Virus record (IMG/VR): IMGVR_UViG_3300049460_000312
Location: 124,001-188,000 of that record
Source: a virus
Direction: 5' to 3' (one strand)
DNA length: 64,000 nt
Position numbers and translations under genes: made by a program
The notes under the pieces: model-generated
What the model saw: the letters and a program-made list of their open reading frames with translations, nothing else
The model's database searches: none
Told to the model about the DNA's origin: nothing
Shown: positions 25,766-35,530 of the stretch, one piece after another
Layout of the letters: each line of letters opens with the position of its first letter
How positions within the stretch are numbered: the first letter of the stretch is position 1

Positions 25766-27790
25766 TTAATCCACTCGTGCGATATCGAGCATGTCGTGGT
25801 CGATGAATTTCACCAACACTTCGGTCATGCCGTTATCAAAATGTCTGCGCAGGCGATGGTTGCCATCCAGAATGTAAATCTTGCCCTTCTCACGAATCCC
25901 GATCAACGGTGTAGTCAGATCCACGCCAATAAGCCGATGGTGATCGAGCTCCTTGACATCCTTGACGTTCCACTGCACGTCCTTCATCTTGACAATCTCC
26001 GCCTCGACGTGTTCGGTCATGTCGAAGATGTCATTGATGCGGTAGTGCACGCCCCAGTGGGTGAACGTATCGCCGTCGCCTTCCGCGTAGTTCTCCACGG
26101 CGACTTCCGGCTCATTCAGCGAATCGGCCAGCGACCAGCTCTCCAGTGCCGGCTTCTTGGCCACCACCGGTTCACCCGTCAGACTCCAGAGCACCAGCTC
26201 GACCGTCGCCACTGCGCAGCTATACAGCAGCTCACCATTGGAGCCGATATAGGCCTTGCGGGTCTGGAAGAACGCCGCGGCTTCGCCAATCGCTTCATCC
26301 GAGTAGGCAATGTTGGCCGAGGAGGTGTCACCGTCAAAGTCAGCCGTCAGGCGGTCCAGGTGGCTGGAGTGCGGAATCAGCGAATTCACAAACGCCGCAT
26401 CCTGGCGCGGGAACTCATAGGCGACATACTCGTCACCGGCATCAATCCACGACTCATCGAGCATGCGTCGCTCGTCGTAAGCCACTGTCACGCGCAGGTG
26501 CGTCTTGCTGGGATAGATGGAGCCAATCCCGGTGACCGGATAACGCGTGAGAAACAAAGGATACTTCGAGAAATGGCGATACACCGACAGATAGAACAGA
26601 TCCGTGAGGGTCAACGGTCGCACGTGCTCGCGACTGCGGCTGGGCGGCAACTGGTTGATGTCGTTGAACACCTTGAACGTGCCGTCCGGTCCCAGATACA
26701 GCAGGCCCAGATAGTACCCATCGATCTTCAGCGGCGAATTGCGGATGTCTTCTTCCCGGAAGGACGAGATGATCTTCTCGATCCCTTCTTGCGTGGCCCA
26801 CTTGTCATAGTAGCGCACATGCAGGAAGACGTCACGCGGGCGCAGCGTCTTCGGGTCGACCAGTACCGCCGGCGAATTGACATCGGGGAACATCCGCGAG
26901 AGGAAGTCCCGGACTTGCGCGGCCGAAACCGGCAGGGTCGCCTGGAGATATTGGTATAGACCGATGATGGTGCTGTTAAAGTCCGGGGTGCCTTTTTTGC
27001 CCAGGACCGGCACCGCGGTATTCATCGCCGTAATCACGTTACGCGTGCCGTTGAAGATCCGGCGACTCGCGACCTTGCCGAGGAAGAGCTTCTTCTTGCC
27101 CTTGATCAAGGCCTCGATCATGTCGTAGAGCGCGACGAAGTTCAGCTGCATGTCAAAGCGCGGCTTGTCGATCACTTCCGCATTGATGGCAATTGAGGAT
27201 TCGACGATCACGTTCGACAGCGCAATAAACTTGCGGTAGAGCGTGTTGATCTCATCCTCGCTCTTGCGGTTGAGCTCATCGATCTCAATGTCACGCAAGC
27301 CCGCCGGCATCACCACCACGTAACGGGTGAGCGCCGTCTCTTTATGCGCTTCCACCAGCTTGATGTACTCACCCCGGATGTTTGAGGTGCCTTCCGAGTA
27401 GTTGATGTCCTTCCAGTGTTCGAGGAAGAACGCATACCCGGTGCGCGCACCATCCGAGGGCTTGCCCTTGACGAAGTCCTTTTGGCTGTCGTCCCAGAGC
27501 GCCCAGGCTTTGCCCGCCATGATGTCACCGTAAAAGCGCTTGAGCTTGGTGATCGCCATGAAAATCAGCGGGTGGAAAATCGGTGCCTTGATGTCGATAT
27601 AGCCGAACAAGAGGCTGCGGCGTTCGTCGCCGACCCGACCGAAGATGTCGGTGGAAAAAAGTCCGTCAGGATGGAAGTTGGTGGTCGCGCCATCAAAGAT
27701 GTCCAGCGCCTTCACCTGTTTAACGCTTTTTAGCTTTTCCGCTGTGAGATTCAGCAGCCCAATGTTAAAGGGCACAGACATTTTTTGCAT
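25766..27790 (-). CDS. Virion RNA polymerase beta'-like N-terminal subunit with a C-terminal ParB/sulfiredoxin-like motif
   Basis: The 674-aa chain begins with a beta'-type zipper/lid pattern (NFHPDGLFSTDIFGRVGDERR) and contains ADFDGD with Asp 484, 486 and 488, the magnesium-binding residues of the active site. This corresponds to the N-terminal half of beta', phiKZ gp180; the C-terminal half must be encoded outside the window. The last ~100 residues do not look like polymerase: they end with GKIYILDGNHRLRRHFDNG, where DGNHR (residues 642-646) is the signature of ParB-like/sulfiredoxin-fold domains. I chose ATG 27790 (MQKMSVPFNIG) over upstream starts because the polymerase homology begins there. 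Divergent from the tail hydrolase gene. Confidence 0.84.
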   Translation of the reverse strand: MQKMSVPFNIGLLNLTAEKLKSVKQVKALDIFDGATTNFHPDGLFSTDIFGRVGDERRSLLFGYIDIKAPIFHPLIFMAITKLKRFYGDIMAGKAWALWDDSQKDFVKGKPSDGARTGYAFFLEHWKDINYSEGTSNIRGEYIKLVEAHKETALTRYVVVMPAGLRDIEIDELNRKSEDEINTLYRKFIALSNVIVESSIAINAEVIDKPRFDMQLNFVALYDMIEALIKGKKKLFLGKVASRRIFNGTRNVITAMNTAVPVLGKKGTPDFNSTIIGLYQYLQATLPVSAAQVRDFLSRMFPDVNSPAVLVDPKTLRPRDVFLHVRYYDKWATQEGIEKIISSFREEDIRNSPLKIDGYYLGLLYLGPDGTFKVFNDINQLPPSRSREHVRPLTLTDLFYLSVYRHFSKYPLFLTRYPVTGIGSIYPSKTHLRVTVAYDERRMLDESWIDAGDEYVAYEFPRQDAAFVNSLIPHSSHLDRLTADFDGDTSSANIAYSDEAIGEAAAFFQTRKAYIGSNGELLYSCAVATVELVLWSLTGEPVVAKKPALESWSLADSLNEPEVAVENYAEGDGDTFTHWGVHYRINDIFDMTEHVEAEIVKMKDVQWNVKDVKELDHHRLIGVDLTTPLIGIREKGKIYILDGNHRLRRHFDNGMTEVLVKFIDHDMLDIARVD

Positions 27791-27907
27791 CTTGAACTCG
27801 TTTGAATGATATGCAGTGCGGCATGGACTGCTGCATAAATCACGCAGGCGCTGCATCACCAGTGAGGTGGTGCCGGCGGCTGCATGGATTATTAGGAGCT
27901 TGTTGAA
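27791..27907. promoter_or_regulatory. Divergent promoter region between polymerase beta' and tail hydrolase
   Basis: The 117-base gap between two divergent genes must hold both promoters. The minus strand has ATTTATGCAGCAG around 27829-27841 and the plus strand TGGATTATTAGGAGC near 27884-27898, where GGAG serves as ribosome site for the plus gene. No symmetrical operator is obvious. Confidence 0.4.
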
Positions 27908-30900
27908 ATGGCCAGTCTATTCAAGGCCAGCGACTCGAAGACGCACGACGATTTTGATGATTTCAATTTCGACGACTTCAATTTCGACGTCCCTGAGCCC
28001 AAAGATAATCGCCATCCGATTGTCAAAGCCTTGGCTCCGATCGCGCGGGGCAGCAAGGATTACATTACCAACCCCAGCAACATCGAGAAGTTTGTAAAGG
28101 CCGCGATGCCTAAGGGCTACGGCCAGGCTTATGACCTCTTCCAAGAGGGTAAGTCGGAGATGAAGCAGCTATATCATAGCGTTGGGGAGGAGATCAAACC
28201 AACCAAGGATGCTGCCAAGTCGCTGTTCCGTAAAACGCTGCCCGCGCTCGATGGCAAGATCCCCAAGGGTCTGCAGAAAAAGCTCGAAGAGCTGACCAAG
28301 GAAGAAAAGCAGTGGCAGTCGAGCCAGGGCGACCAGCGCGAGCAACAGATGGGCTCGCTGCTGGAGAGTATCTTCCAGCAGAAAGCCACCGACGAAGTCC
28401 GTAACCGCGAGGAGACCAACACGCGCGAAAAGATCCGCGAAGGCTTCGAGCAGATCCGGCATCGTGACTCGATGAGTCAGCTCGATGCGATTCGTGTCGC
28501 CGTGCAGCAACAGGCCGCTTACACGAACAAGATCCAGTATGCCGTCCAGAAGAAACAGCTGGAACTGCAGTACCGGATGTTCTGGGCAATGGCGGACCTG
28601 AACAAGGAGCAGAAGAAGAGCAACGCGATGTTGCTCACCAACCTGAAAGCGATCACGATCAACACCGGGATTCCGGACTTCGCCAAGATTGGGGTGCATG
28701 AAAGCTTCAAGCAGATCATGCGCAACAAGTTCCTGGAGAATGCCCGTGAGGGGATGTTCGGGGGTGCGAAGGATTACTTTAACAAATTTGCCCGCAATAT
28801 CAAGGACCAGGTCACGAGCCGGGTTCGCGACTATGTCTCGCCGCTGGAGGCCCTCGGGTCGTCGGCCGACGGCATGGCCGACACGATGCAGGGCATGGAA
28901 GGCATCCCGGGCTTTAGCGCCAAGGATGAGATGATTGCGCAGGGCATGTCCCTGCCGCTCGACTGGGTCTCGAACCGCGCCAGCCAGATGCTGGCCAAGC
29001 GCCTGGCGAAGAACCGCAAGCTGCGTCGCGGTGGCGTGAAGGCCGAGCACTTCGTCAACACCTTTGGTGATCGTGTCCATGAACAGCTCACCCGTTCGGA
29101 CAAGAGCTGGGGTGGACTGGAAGGCATCCGGGAATTCCTGGCGAGTGCTGCGCCCTCGAAGCTGCCCGACTCGAAGATGGAAGTCGACCGGCTCGACCGT
29201 ATGCATGAGCCCAAGCCGTTCTCGCGCTCTAACAGCAAGTCGATCGACGAAATCATTCCGGGCTTGCTGGCACGCATTCATCGTGAAATCAAGATCCTGC
29301 GCACGGGTGACGAAAACACTCCGCTCACGACCTACGACTACACGAAGAACAAGTTCTCCAACGAGAAGCAGCAGAAGGCGGACTTGCGCAAGCTGATCGC
29401 CGGTAACTCGACGAAGAACGCCAACACGCATGCCCAGAAGATCATCGACAAGATCGATCGGGGTGGCAAGCTCACTGCAGAGCAACGCGAGAAGCTGCGT
29501 CAGCAGTTGATCAAGCGGGCCGTCAACGGTGAGAACGTCGACATCAGTCAATCCCACATGGCCCATCAGTGGGGTGGGGGTGACGACGGGATGGCGATTG
29601 CCGGGGCATTTAACCGGTATCTGCGCGCGGACGGTGGCAAGCTCAGTAACAACGAGCAGGCCTACAAACGTCAGATCGAACTGTTGCAGGATCATCGCAG
29701 CATCGTGGGTGGCATTGGTGATCCGCGGGTGCTGTTGCAATCGTTGACCAACCAGGGTCAGTTGCAGCAACTGAAGGACATGGGGATTCTGGACGCCAGC
29801 AACACGGTCAACCGGGAACTCTATTCTGACTGGTTGATGAACCCGGATAACAGTGGCGCCGCAGGTGCTCCGGCGCCGGCCGGCGGTGGTGCGAGCTTGC
29901 GCGGTCTGCGCAGTAACCAGCCGGGCAAGTTCCGTAAGCGCGCGACTCAGCCGGGTGGTCTGTCTAGCCTGGCTGCACCGGCTGGGACCCATGCGTCGCA
30001 GGACGTCTCCGCCGATCTGAAGGCCTTGACCGATGCGCTGAATAGCCGACAGGCCGCTGGCAGTACGGTAGAGAAGAACGTGCAGAGTATCGCCGACCTG
30101 CTCGAAGGGCTGGATGCGAAGTACATGCACGCTACGGACTCCAACCATGCGGTGCTCGGCGCGATGCTGCAGCAGCTGCAGATCATTGCAACGGGTGGCG
30201 TGGGCTCAGTAGGCAGTAGCTCCCTGGGCGGTGGGACAGGTGGTTTTGTGGGTCCGATGCAACCGGCTCCGCGGGCTTACACCTCACTCTGGGATCACAT
30301 CAAGGGGGTGGGCGGTGAGCAGGCCTCGCGGGCCAAGGATGCAGGTAAGCGGGCGGCCAGCAAGGCGCACGGTATCTGGTCGAAGTATGCCCCGAAGGTC
30401 GGGCAGCGAGTGGGCGACGTCTGGGGCAAGGGCAAGAACTTGGCCGGTAACACGGCTGGGCGTCTTAAAGACTACTACGGTGACGTGGTGGTCTCGGGAG
30501 AAGTCTTCCCGCGCCTGCGTGCGCAGCTGCTCAAAGCTGGCGAATATCGTGACAAGGCCACCGGCCGGATCATTACCTCGCTCGATGAAATCACGGGTGA
30601 CGTGGTGGATTCGTCCGGCAACCTGGTGATTACGCTCGATGAGTTTTACGACTCGTATATCACGGGTAGCATCAACAAGAAAGTCCGGGATCTCTTTGGC
30701 AATCTGAAGAACAAGGTCGCGGACTCCTATCACCGCCTGGCGAACTGGATGCCGGGTAAGGTTGCGGCCCTGAAGAACCTGGTGATGGGTGGTGTAGAGC
30801 GTGTGCGCAATATGCTGCCTCCGTACGACGTGTATGTCAAGAACGACATGAAGCGTCCGCTGTTGTACGCCAACCTGATGAAGTTCAACGAATACTACTC

Positions 30901-33900
30901 GGTGAAAACGGACAAGGTGTTGACTCACCCCCGCTTTATCGATGGACCGGTTCGGGACTCCAAGGGTAACATCGTGGTCAGTGAGGATCACCTGAAAGTC
31001 GGACTGTGTGACGTTCAGGGTGACCCGGTGGGTGGCGTGCGTTGGCCAATCAAGACCTTCCGCAAGGCGCAAGCTGTGTGGGAGCAATTGAAGAATGCCA
31101 CCGCTGGAATCTTCGGGGCCATCGGTAAGGGCCTCGGCAATGCCAGCGAGTATTTCAAGAACTTCTTCACGCCCTTCGCGGACATGATCACCAACTCTAA
31201 AAAGACGGTGACCCTGCTCGAAGAAATCCGTGACCTCCTCGATGCGCGCATGCCGGGCAAGAAGGTCCGGGGTGACTCGGATGGCGATGGGGTTCGAGAT
31301 GGTTCGCTGGAAGATCAGCACCGTCACAAGGCCAAGGAGAAGGAAGAGAAAGAGCACGAAGAAGCAGCAGCCGGCGGGGGTGGTAAGAATGGCGTGATGA
31401 GCAAACTGATCGCCAGCATCGGTGGCTTGTTCGGCAAGAAAAAGAAGGACGAGGAAGAGCACGAAGACCACGAAGATCATGAGTCCCTGCTGGATGAAGT
31501 CCATGACGCGGCAGACATCTACGACGACGTACGCGGTAACGGTTCGGGTCGTGGTGACAAAGGCTCCAAGGCACGGCGTAAAGCCGCCCTGAAGCGCCTG
31601 AAACGGATGAAGGCAGCCAAGGCCAAACCTGGTTTCCTGCGCCGTCTGGCGGGTCGTGGTGGTCGTCTGGGTCGCTTCGCCCGTGCCGGCATGTTCAACA
31701 CGCGCGGGGTGCGTGCGGCGGGTGGGGTCGCTGGCGGGGTAGGTTCCGCAGCCTTGCGGGGTGCCGGTGCAGTGGGCGGCGCAGGCTTGCGCGGGGTAGG
31801 GGGGCTGGGTCGCTGGGCAACCGGTGGTTCGAAGCTCGCTAAGCTGGCACGCTGGGGTATGTTCAATACTGACATCGTCGGCGGCGCTGCCAAGGGGATT
31901 GGTTTCCTGGGTCGCAACGCAGGCATGCTGGGTCGCGGTCTGGGCCTGGCAGGTACGGCGATGTCCGCGTACAGCATGGTCAACAACCTGAGCCAGGGCA
32001 ACTACGGTGCTGCTGCCGGAGATGCAGCAATGGGCGTAGGCGGGCTGGCCGTGTCAGGCCTGGGGGTAGGCGGGACGCTGAGTGCGCTCGGCGGTGGGTT
32101 GGCGACGGTCTTGGCCTCGCCCTTCCTGTTGCCAGCCCTCGGTGCTGCTGCCGTGGTGGGTGGGGTCGGCTTGATGGGCTACGCAGCCTATAAGTACATG
32201 AAGAAGACCAAGCTCACCAATCTCTCCAAGCTGCGGCTCGCGCAGTACGGTTTCTCGTCGGATGACTCTGACTCGATGGCCAAGATCTTTCAGCTCGAAC
32301 AGACGCTGGAGCCTTTGGTCACCATCAAGGAAGATGGCAACATGTACCTGGATGAGAAGAAGCTCGATCTCAAAGGTATCGCCGAGTCGTTTGATATTCA
32401 TGCCCAGAAGGACATGGAACTGTTCAATATGTGGTATCGCCGGCGCTTCGTGCCGGTGTATCGCACGTGGATGCAGGAGATGCGTAAGCGCGCACCGGAT
32501 GGCAAGATCGCCAAGATCGAAGACGCGATCCCCGGCAAGGAGAAGCTGCAGGTAGCGACTTCGGCTGTGGAGAAGAACGTCGACGCCTATTCGCACATGG
32601 TCGGCTGGAACATGAACCAGTTGCACCTTGCCTACGACTACGACGGCGTCAAGGGTATGCTGGATTCGATGCGCATGGATCTGGAGAAGGAGCGTGAGTC
32701 GGACGGGGGTGAGAAGGCCAAGGCAGAGCAGCAGGACGGCGCACCTACCACTCGGAGTGCGGCAGGGCTGGCAGCACTGGCTCTGAAGGACTCCGGTCGC
32801 TACGAGGCCAAAGACAAAGACGGTAAATCAATCGATGTCACTGGCATGGACGTGGGCGATCTCACCGAGAAGATCAAGAAGGGCGATATCACGGTGAGCG
32901 TGGCCGTGGCTTTGCCGCCGTCGCTGGTGCATACGGAGAAGAACCGTCTGGATGCATTGGCCAGTATCCGCTACAAGGCCTACGGTCTGAAATACATGTC
33001 GGCGGATAAGGTGCGCATGCTGGGGGCGTTGGAATTGTTCATGGGGGATCACCTCACGGACGACGGTGACAATCCCAAGCTGACCATGGACACCAACCAA
33101 GTGATGAAGGCTGCCGCCGATGTATTCGGCGTGCCCAACATGACGGGTGAACATGCCCAGCGTTGGAAGGTGTGGTTCAACGGTCGTTTCCTGCCAGTGT
33201 TCCTGCTTTGGGCAGGGGCGATGCGCAAGAAGACCGGTAAGACCAAGTTGATGGAGGCGAGCGATGCGTTTAAGATCGCCGATCAGCTCACCACCGCGCG
33301 CGCGATTATCGGTGCGCAGGGCATGGACGCAAGCGGGTCCCGTACTTCGATCTGGAACATCTCGTCGAACCCGTTCTCGGACGCAGACTTCGAGATGAAC
33401 ACGGACGCAGACTCGACGGCAAGCAACCTCGAAGCGCTTCGTCTGCTGGCTGACAAAGTCCGGCTGGGAGAAGTCTCGGCCAACACCAAGGTAGATTCGA
33501 GCGGGGCTGCCAGTAAGGGGCTGCTCAAGTCACTCCAGGACGGCTACAAGTCCGATGGCTTTATCGGTGCACTCAAGGCTGGTAAGGATTCCGTCTTCGG
33601 CGGTCACAACGCGGCGACGCAGGCGAATGGCGAGACGGTGCTGGACAAAGACGCCAAGCCGATGTCGGGCATGGGCGACCCGGTGAAGATGTCCGGGGAG
33701 GGCGGCGGTAACTACGCTGCGCTGCCGAAGTCTAACGGCAAGGGGTGGGCTGCGAATAAGGATCTCATCATCGCCGCTGCAAAGATGGCGGGTATCGATC
33801 CGAAGGCGCTGATCACCACGATTGCGATCGAGTCGGGGTTTGATCCCGATGCGGGCGCGGGGACGTCCTCGGCTAAGGGGTTTGGTCAGTTTATCGACTC

Positions 33901-35443
33901 CACCTGGCTCAGTACGCTGCAAAGCTACGGCAGGAAGTTTGGCATCCCGAACGGTACAGCGCAGAATGACCCGCGTGCAAACGCGTTGATGACGGCCATG
34001 TATCTGAAGGACAACGCGTCGCAACTTCAAAAGAGTATTGGTCGCGCACCCACGATGACCGACCTGTATCTGTCGCACTTCCTGGGCCCGCAAGGTGCTA
34101 AGGATTTCTTGAAGGCTCCTGATGCTGCGATTGCTGCTGAGTTGTTCCCGAAGGCAGCGAGAGCGAACAAGAATATCTTCTACGACGGCGCTCGTGCGCT
34201 GTCGGTAAAAGAAATCTACAGCAAGCTCGCCAATATGGTCGCCAAGAAACCGGCTCAGTTTAACATCGCTGAGTCTGACATGAGAGGCAGTGACTCAGGT
34301 CAGACGACCGGTGCACCCAGCAGTACCAGTGGGAGTACGGCAGCTTCTCCGCCCGCAGCTGGGGCGGCAGAGCAGACGGCTCAAACCGGACCGGCACCGC
34401 GGGGCAGTGGGGGATTCCAACCCACCACCTCGGCAAACGGTACACCGACTGCGGGCTCGGCCAGTCTGAGCACGCCGGTGGTGATGGAAGACGGCAAGTC
34501 CGCCACCATGGGGACGGGTCCGGCAATTGTCAAGAACCCCAACGCGAAGTATGAGCTCATTCTTCAACGGGAAGCTTCCGAAGATGATGGCACGTACGGC
34601 ACGTTGCGCTTGCCTGATGGGACAACGCTGAATACGCTGGAGTTGCCGTGGATGAACAACGACCCTCAAAAGTCGTGCATTCCGCCGGGTAGCTATAAGT
34701 GTAAGAAGCGTCCGTCTGAACACTTCGGTGCCGCCTATGAAGTTCAGGGGGTACAGGGGCGCTCCGCCATTCTGATCCATGCGGGTAACGCAGCTGGTTC
34801 GGTGGACAAGGGCATGAAGGCCGACAGCAAGGGTTGTATCTTGCTGGGGATGGATCGCGGCCGACAGGGCAACCAGAAGGTGATCACGGCGTCGAAAGCC
34901 GCCATGAAACTCTTCTACGACAAGATGCAGGATCAGGACTTTACGCTGGTCATCCGTCCGGGTAAGGGCGGGCTAGGTACGGGCGACGCCAAGTCGGGTG
35001 TCAGCTTCGATCCGGTGCGAGGTTCGAACCCGTCGACCGCGGCGACGCCTGCTACTCCGCAAGCGGGGAGCGCATCGTTTACGCCGCAGGGTCCGCGTGG
35101 TAATGCGGGGGTTGCACCGGCTGCGTCTTCGGACTTGCCGCGCTACAACTCGACGGTGACAGGGATCAATCCGGGTGCACCGACTCAGGCAGACATGCAG
35201 GGTCGGGATGCCGCGATGTCGGATGCGGTGGCGCCCAAGCTGGACAACATGGTGAATACTTTGTTGAAGAGCCTGGACGTGCAAACGGGTAGTCTCTCGG
35301 TGCTCAAGCAGATTCTGGCAGTCGTGCAGGGCGGGGGTGGTAACGCTGCTCCGTCGGACGACAAGATGAAGCTGGAGAACCGTAAGGTCAAACCGGTGTC
35401 GGACGTCAATGTCCCGGTGCCGCAGCGTCGTTCCACGATGTAA
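27908..35443 (+). CDS. Giant tail-associated murein hydrolase (SLT transglycosylase + DUF5675-like), phiKZ gp181-like, 2511 aa
   Basis: An acidic Asp/Phe N-terminus is followed by a long helical, charged body. A Gly/Ala-rich stretch at about residues 1235-1430, with hydrophobic runs, might form a membrane-active segment. Near residues 1940-2110 is an SLT-type lytic transglycosylase domain: DLIIAAAKMAGIDP ... IAIESGFDP with catalytic Glu about 1975, then SSAKGFGQF. After a Gly/Ser/Pro linker, residues ~2210-2360 (YELILQREASEDDGTYG ... AILIHAGN ... SKGCILLG) resemble DUF5675, whose His and Cys recall transpeptidase-type motifs. The protein should sit in the tail and digest peptidoglycan during entry. 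phiKZ gp181 (about 2237 aa) is the counterpart by position. GGAG lies 10 bases before ATG 27908. Confidence 0.88.
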   Translation: MASLFKASDSKTHDDFDDFNFDDFNFDVPEPKDNRHPIVKALAPIARGSKDYITNPSNIEKFVKAAMPKGYGQAYDLFQEGKSEMKQLYHSVGEEIKPTKDAAKSLFRKTLPALDGKIPKGLQKKLEELTKEEKQWQSSQGDQREQQMGSLLESIFQQKATDEVRNREETNTREKIREGFEQIRHRDSMSQLDAIRVAVQQQAAYTNKIQYAVQKKQLELQYRMFWAMADLNKEQKKSNAMLLTNLKAITINTGIPDFAKIGVHESFKQIMRNKFLENAREGMFGGAKDYFNKFARNIKDQVTSRVRDYVSPLEALGSSADGMADTMQGMEGIPGFSAKDEMIAQGMSLPLDWVSNRASQMLAKRLAKNRKLRRGGVKAEHFVNTFGDRVHEQLTRSDKSWGGLEGIREFLASAAPSKLPDSKMEVDRLDRMHEPKPFSRSNSKSIDEIIPGLLARIHREIKILRTGDENTPLTTYDYTKNKFSNEKQQKADLRKLIAGNSTKNANTHAQKIIDKIDRGGKLTAEQREKLRQQLIKRAVNGENVDISQSHMAHQWGGGDDGMAIAGAFNRYLRADGGKLSNNEQAYKRQIELLQDHRSIVGGIGDPRVLLQSLTNQGQLQQLKDMGILDASNTVNRELYSDWLMNPDNSGAAGAPAPAGGGASLRGLRSNQPGKFRKRATQPGGLSSLAAPAGTHASQDVSADLKALTDALNSRQAAGSTVEKNVQSIADLLEGLDAKYMHATDSNHAVLGAMLQQLQIIATGGVGSVGSSSLGGGTGGFVGPMQPAPRAYTSLWDHIKGVGGEQASRAKDAGKRAASKAHGIWSKYAPKVGQRVGDVWGKGKNLAGNTAGRLKDYYGDVVVSGEVFPRLRAQLLKAGEYRDKATGRIITSLDEITGDVVDSSGNLVITLDEFYDSYITGSINKKVRDLFGNLKNKVADSYHRLANWMPGKVAALKNLVMGGVERVRNMLPPYDVYVKNDMKRPLLYANLMKFNEYYSVKTDKVLTHPRFIDGPVRDSKGNIVVSEDHLKVGLCDVQGDPVGGVRWPIKTFRKAQAVWEQLKNATAGIFGAIGKGLGNASEYFKNFFTPFADMITNSKKTVTLLEEIRDLLDARMPGKKVRGDSDGDGVRDGSLEDQHRHKAKEKEEKEHEEAAAGGGGKNGVMSKLIASIGGLFGKKKKDEEEHEDHEDHESLLDEVHDAADIYDDVRGNGSGRGDKGSKARRKAALKRLKRMKAAKAKPGFLRRLAGRGGRLGRFARAGMFNTRGVRAAGGVAGGVGSAALRGAGAVGGAGLRGVGGLGRWATGGSKLAKLARWGMFNTDIVGGAAKGIGFLGRNAGMLGRGLGLAGTAMSAYSMVNNLSQGNYGAAAGDAAMGVGGLAVSGLGVGGTLSALGGGLATVLASPFLLPALGAAAVVGGVGLMGYAAYKYMKKTKLTNLSKLRLAQYGFSSDDSDSMAKIFQLEQTLEPLVTIKEDGNMYLDEKKLDLKGIAESFDIHAQKDMELFNMWYRRRFVPVYRTWMQEMRKRAPDGKIAKIEDAIPGKEKLQVATSAVEKNVDAYSHMVGWNMNQLHLAYDYDGVKGMLDSMRMDLEKERESDGGEKAKAEQQDGAPTTRSAAGLAALALKDSGRYEAKDKDGKSIDVTGMDVGDLTEKIKKGDITVSVAVALPPSLVHTEKNRLDALASIRYKAYGLKYMSADKVRMLGALELFMGDHLTDDGDNPKLTMDTNQVMKAAADVFGVPNMTGEHAQRWKVWFNGRFLPVFLLWAGAMRKKTGKTKLMEASDAFKIADQLTTARAIIGAQGMDASGSRTSIWNISSNPFSDADFEMNTDADSTASNLEALRLLADKVRLGEVSANTKVDSSGAASKGLLKSLQDGYKSDGFIGALKAGKDSVFGGHNAATQANGETVLDKDAKPMSGMGDPVKMSGEGGGNYAALPKSNGKGWAANKDLIIAAAKMAGIDPKALITTIAIESGFDPDAGAGTSSAKGFGQFIDSTWLSTLQSYGRKFGIPNGTAQNDPRANALMTAMYLKDNASQLQKSIGRAPTMTDLYLSHFLGPQGAKDFLKAPDAAIAAELFPKAARANKNIFYDGARALSVKEIYSKLANMVAKKPAQFNIAESDMRGSDSGQTTGAPSSTSGSTAASPPAAGAAEQTAQTGPAPRGSGGFQPTTSANGTPTAGSASLSTPVVMEDGKSATMGTGPAIVKNPNAKYELILQREASEDDGTYGTLRLPDGTTLNTLELPWMNNDPQKSCIPPGSYKCKKRPSEHFGAAYEVQGVQGRSAILIHAGNAAGSVDKGMKADSKGCILLGMDRGRQGNQKVITASKAAMKLFYDKMQDQDFTLVIRPGKGGLGTGDAKSGVSFDPVRGSNPSTAATPATPQAGSASFTPQGPRGNAGVAPAASSDLPRYNSTVTGINPGAPTQADMQGRDAAMSDAVAPKLDNMVNTLLKSLDVQTGSLSVLKQILAVVQGGGGNAAPSDDKMKLENRKVKPVSDVNVPVPQRRSTM

Positions 35444-35459
35444 AGACTCTAAGCGCTTA

Positions 35460-35500
35460 GGGAGACGGTGGGGGTAGCCCTGCCGTCTCCTTTATTTTTT
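35460..35500 (+). terminator. Terminator of the tail hydrolase gene
   Basis: GGAGACGG ... CCGTCTCC forms the outer stem with a GGGG/CCC inner pairing, followed by TTTATTTTTT. A 12-bp perfect palindrome CTAAGCGCTTAG (35449-35460) lies immediately before it. Confidence 0.85.
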
Positions 35501-35530
35501 GAGTCTTCTTCCTTCTTTCCATTTACGACT

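Noticed and set aside
28169-30148. 659-codon open frame on the minus strand
   Set aside because: Antisense to the giant tail hydrolase; composition (Arg/Val/Leu/His) is that of a shadow frame.
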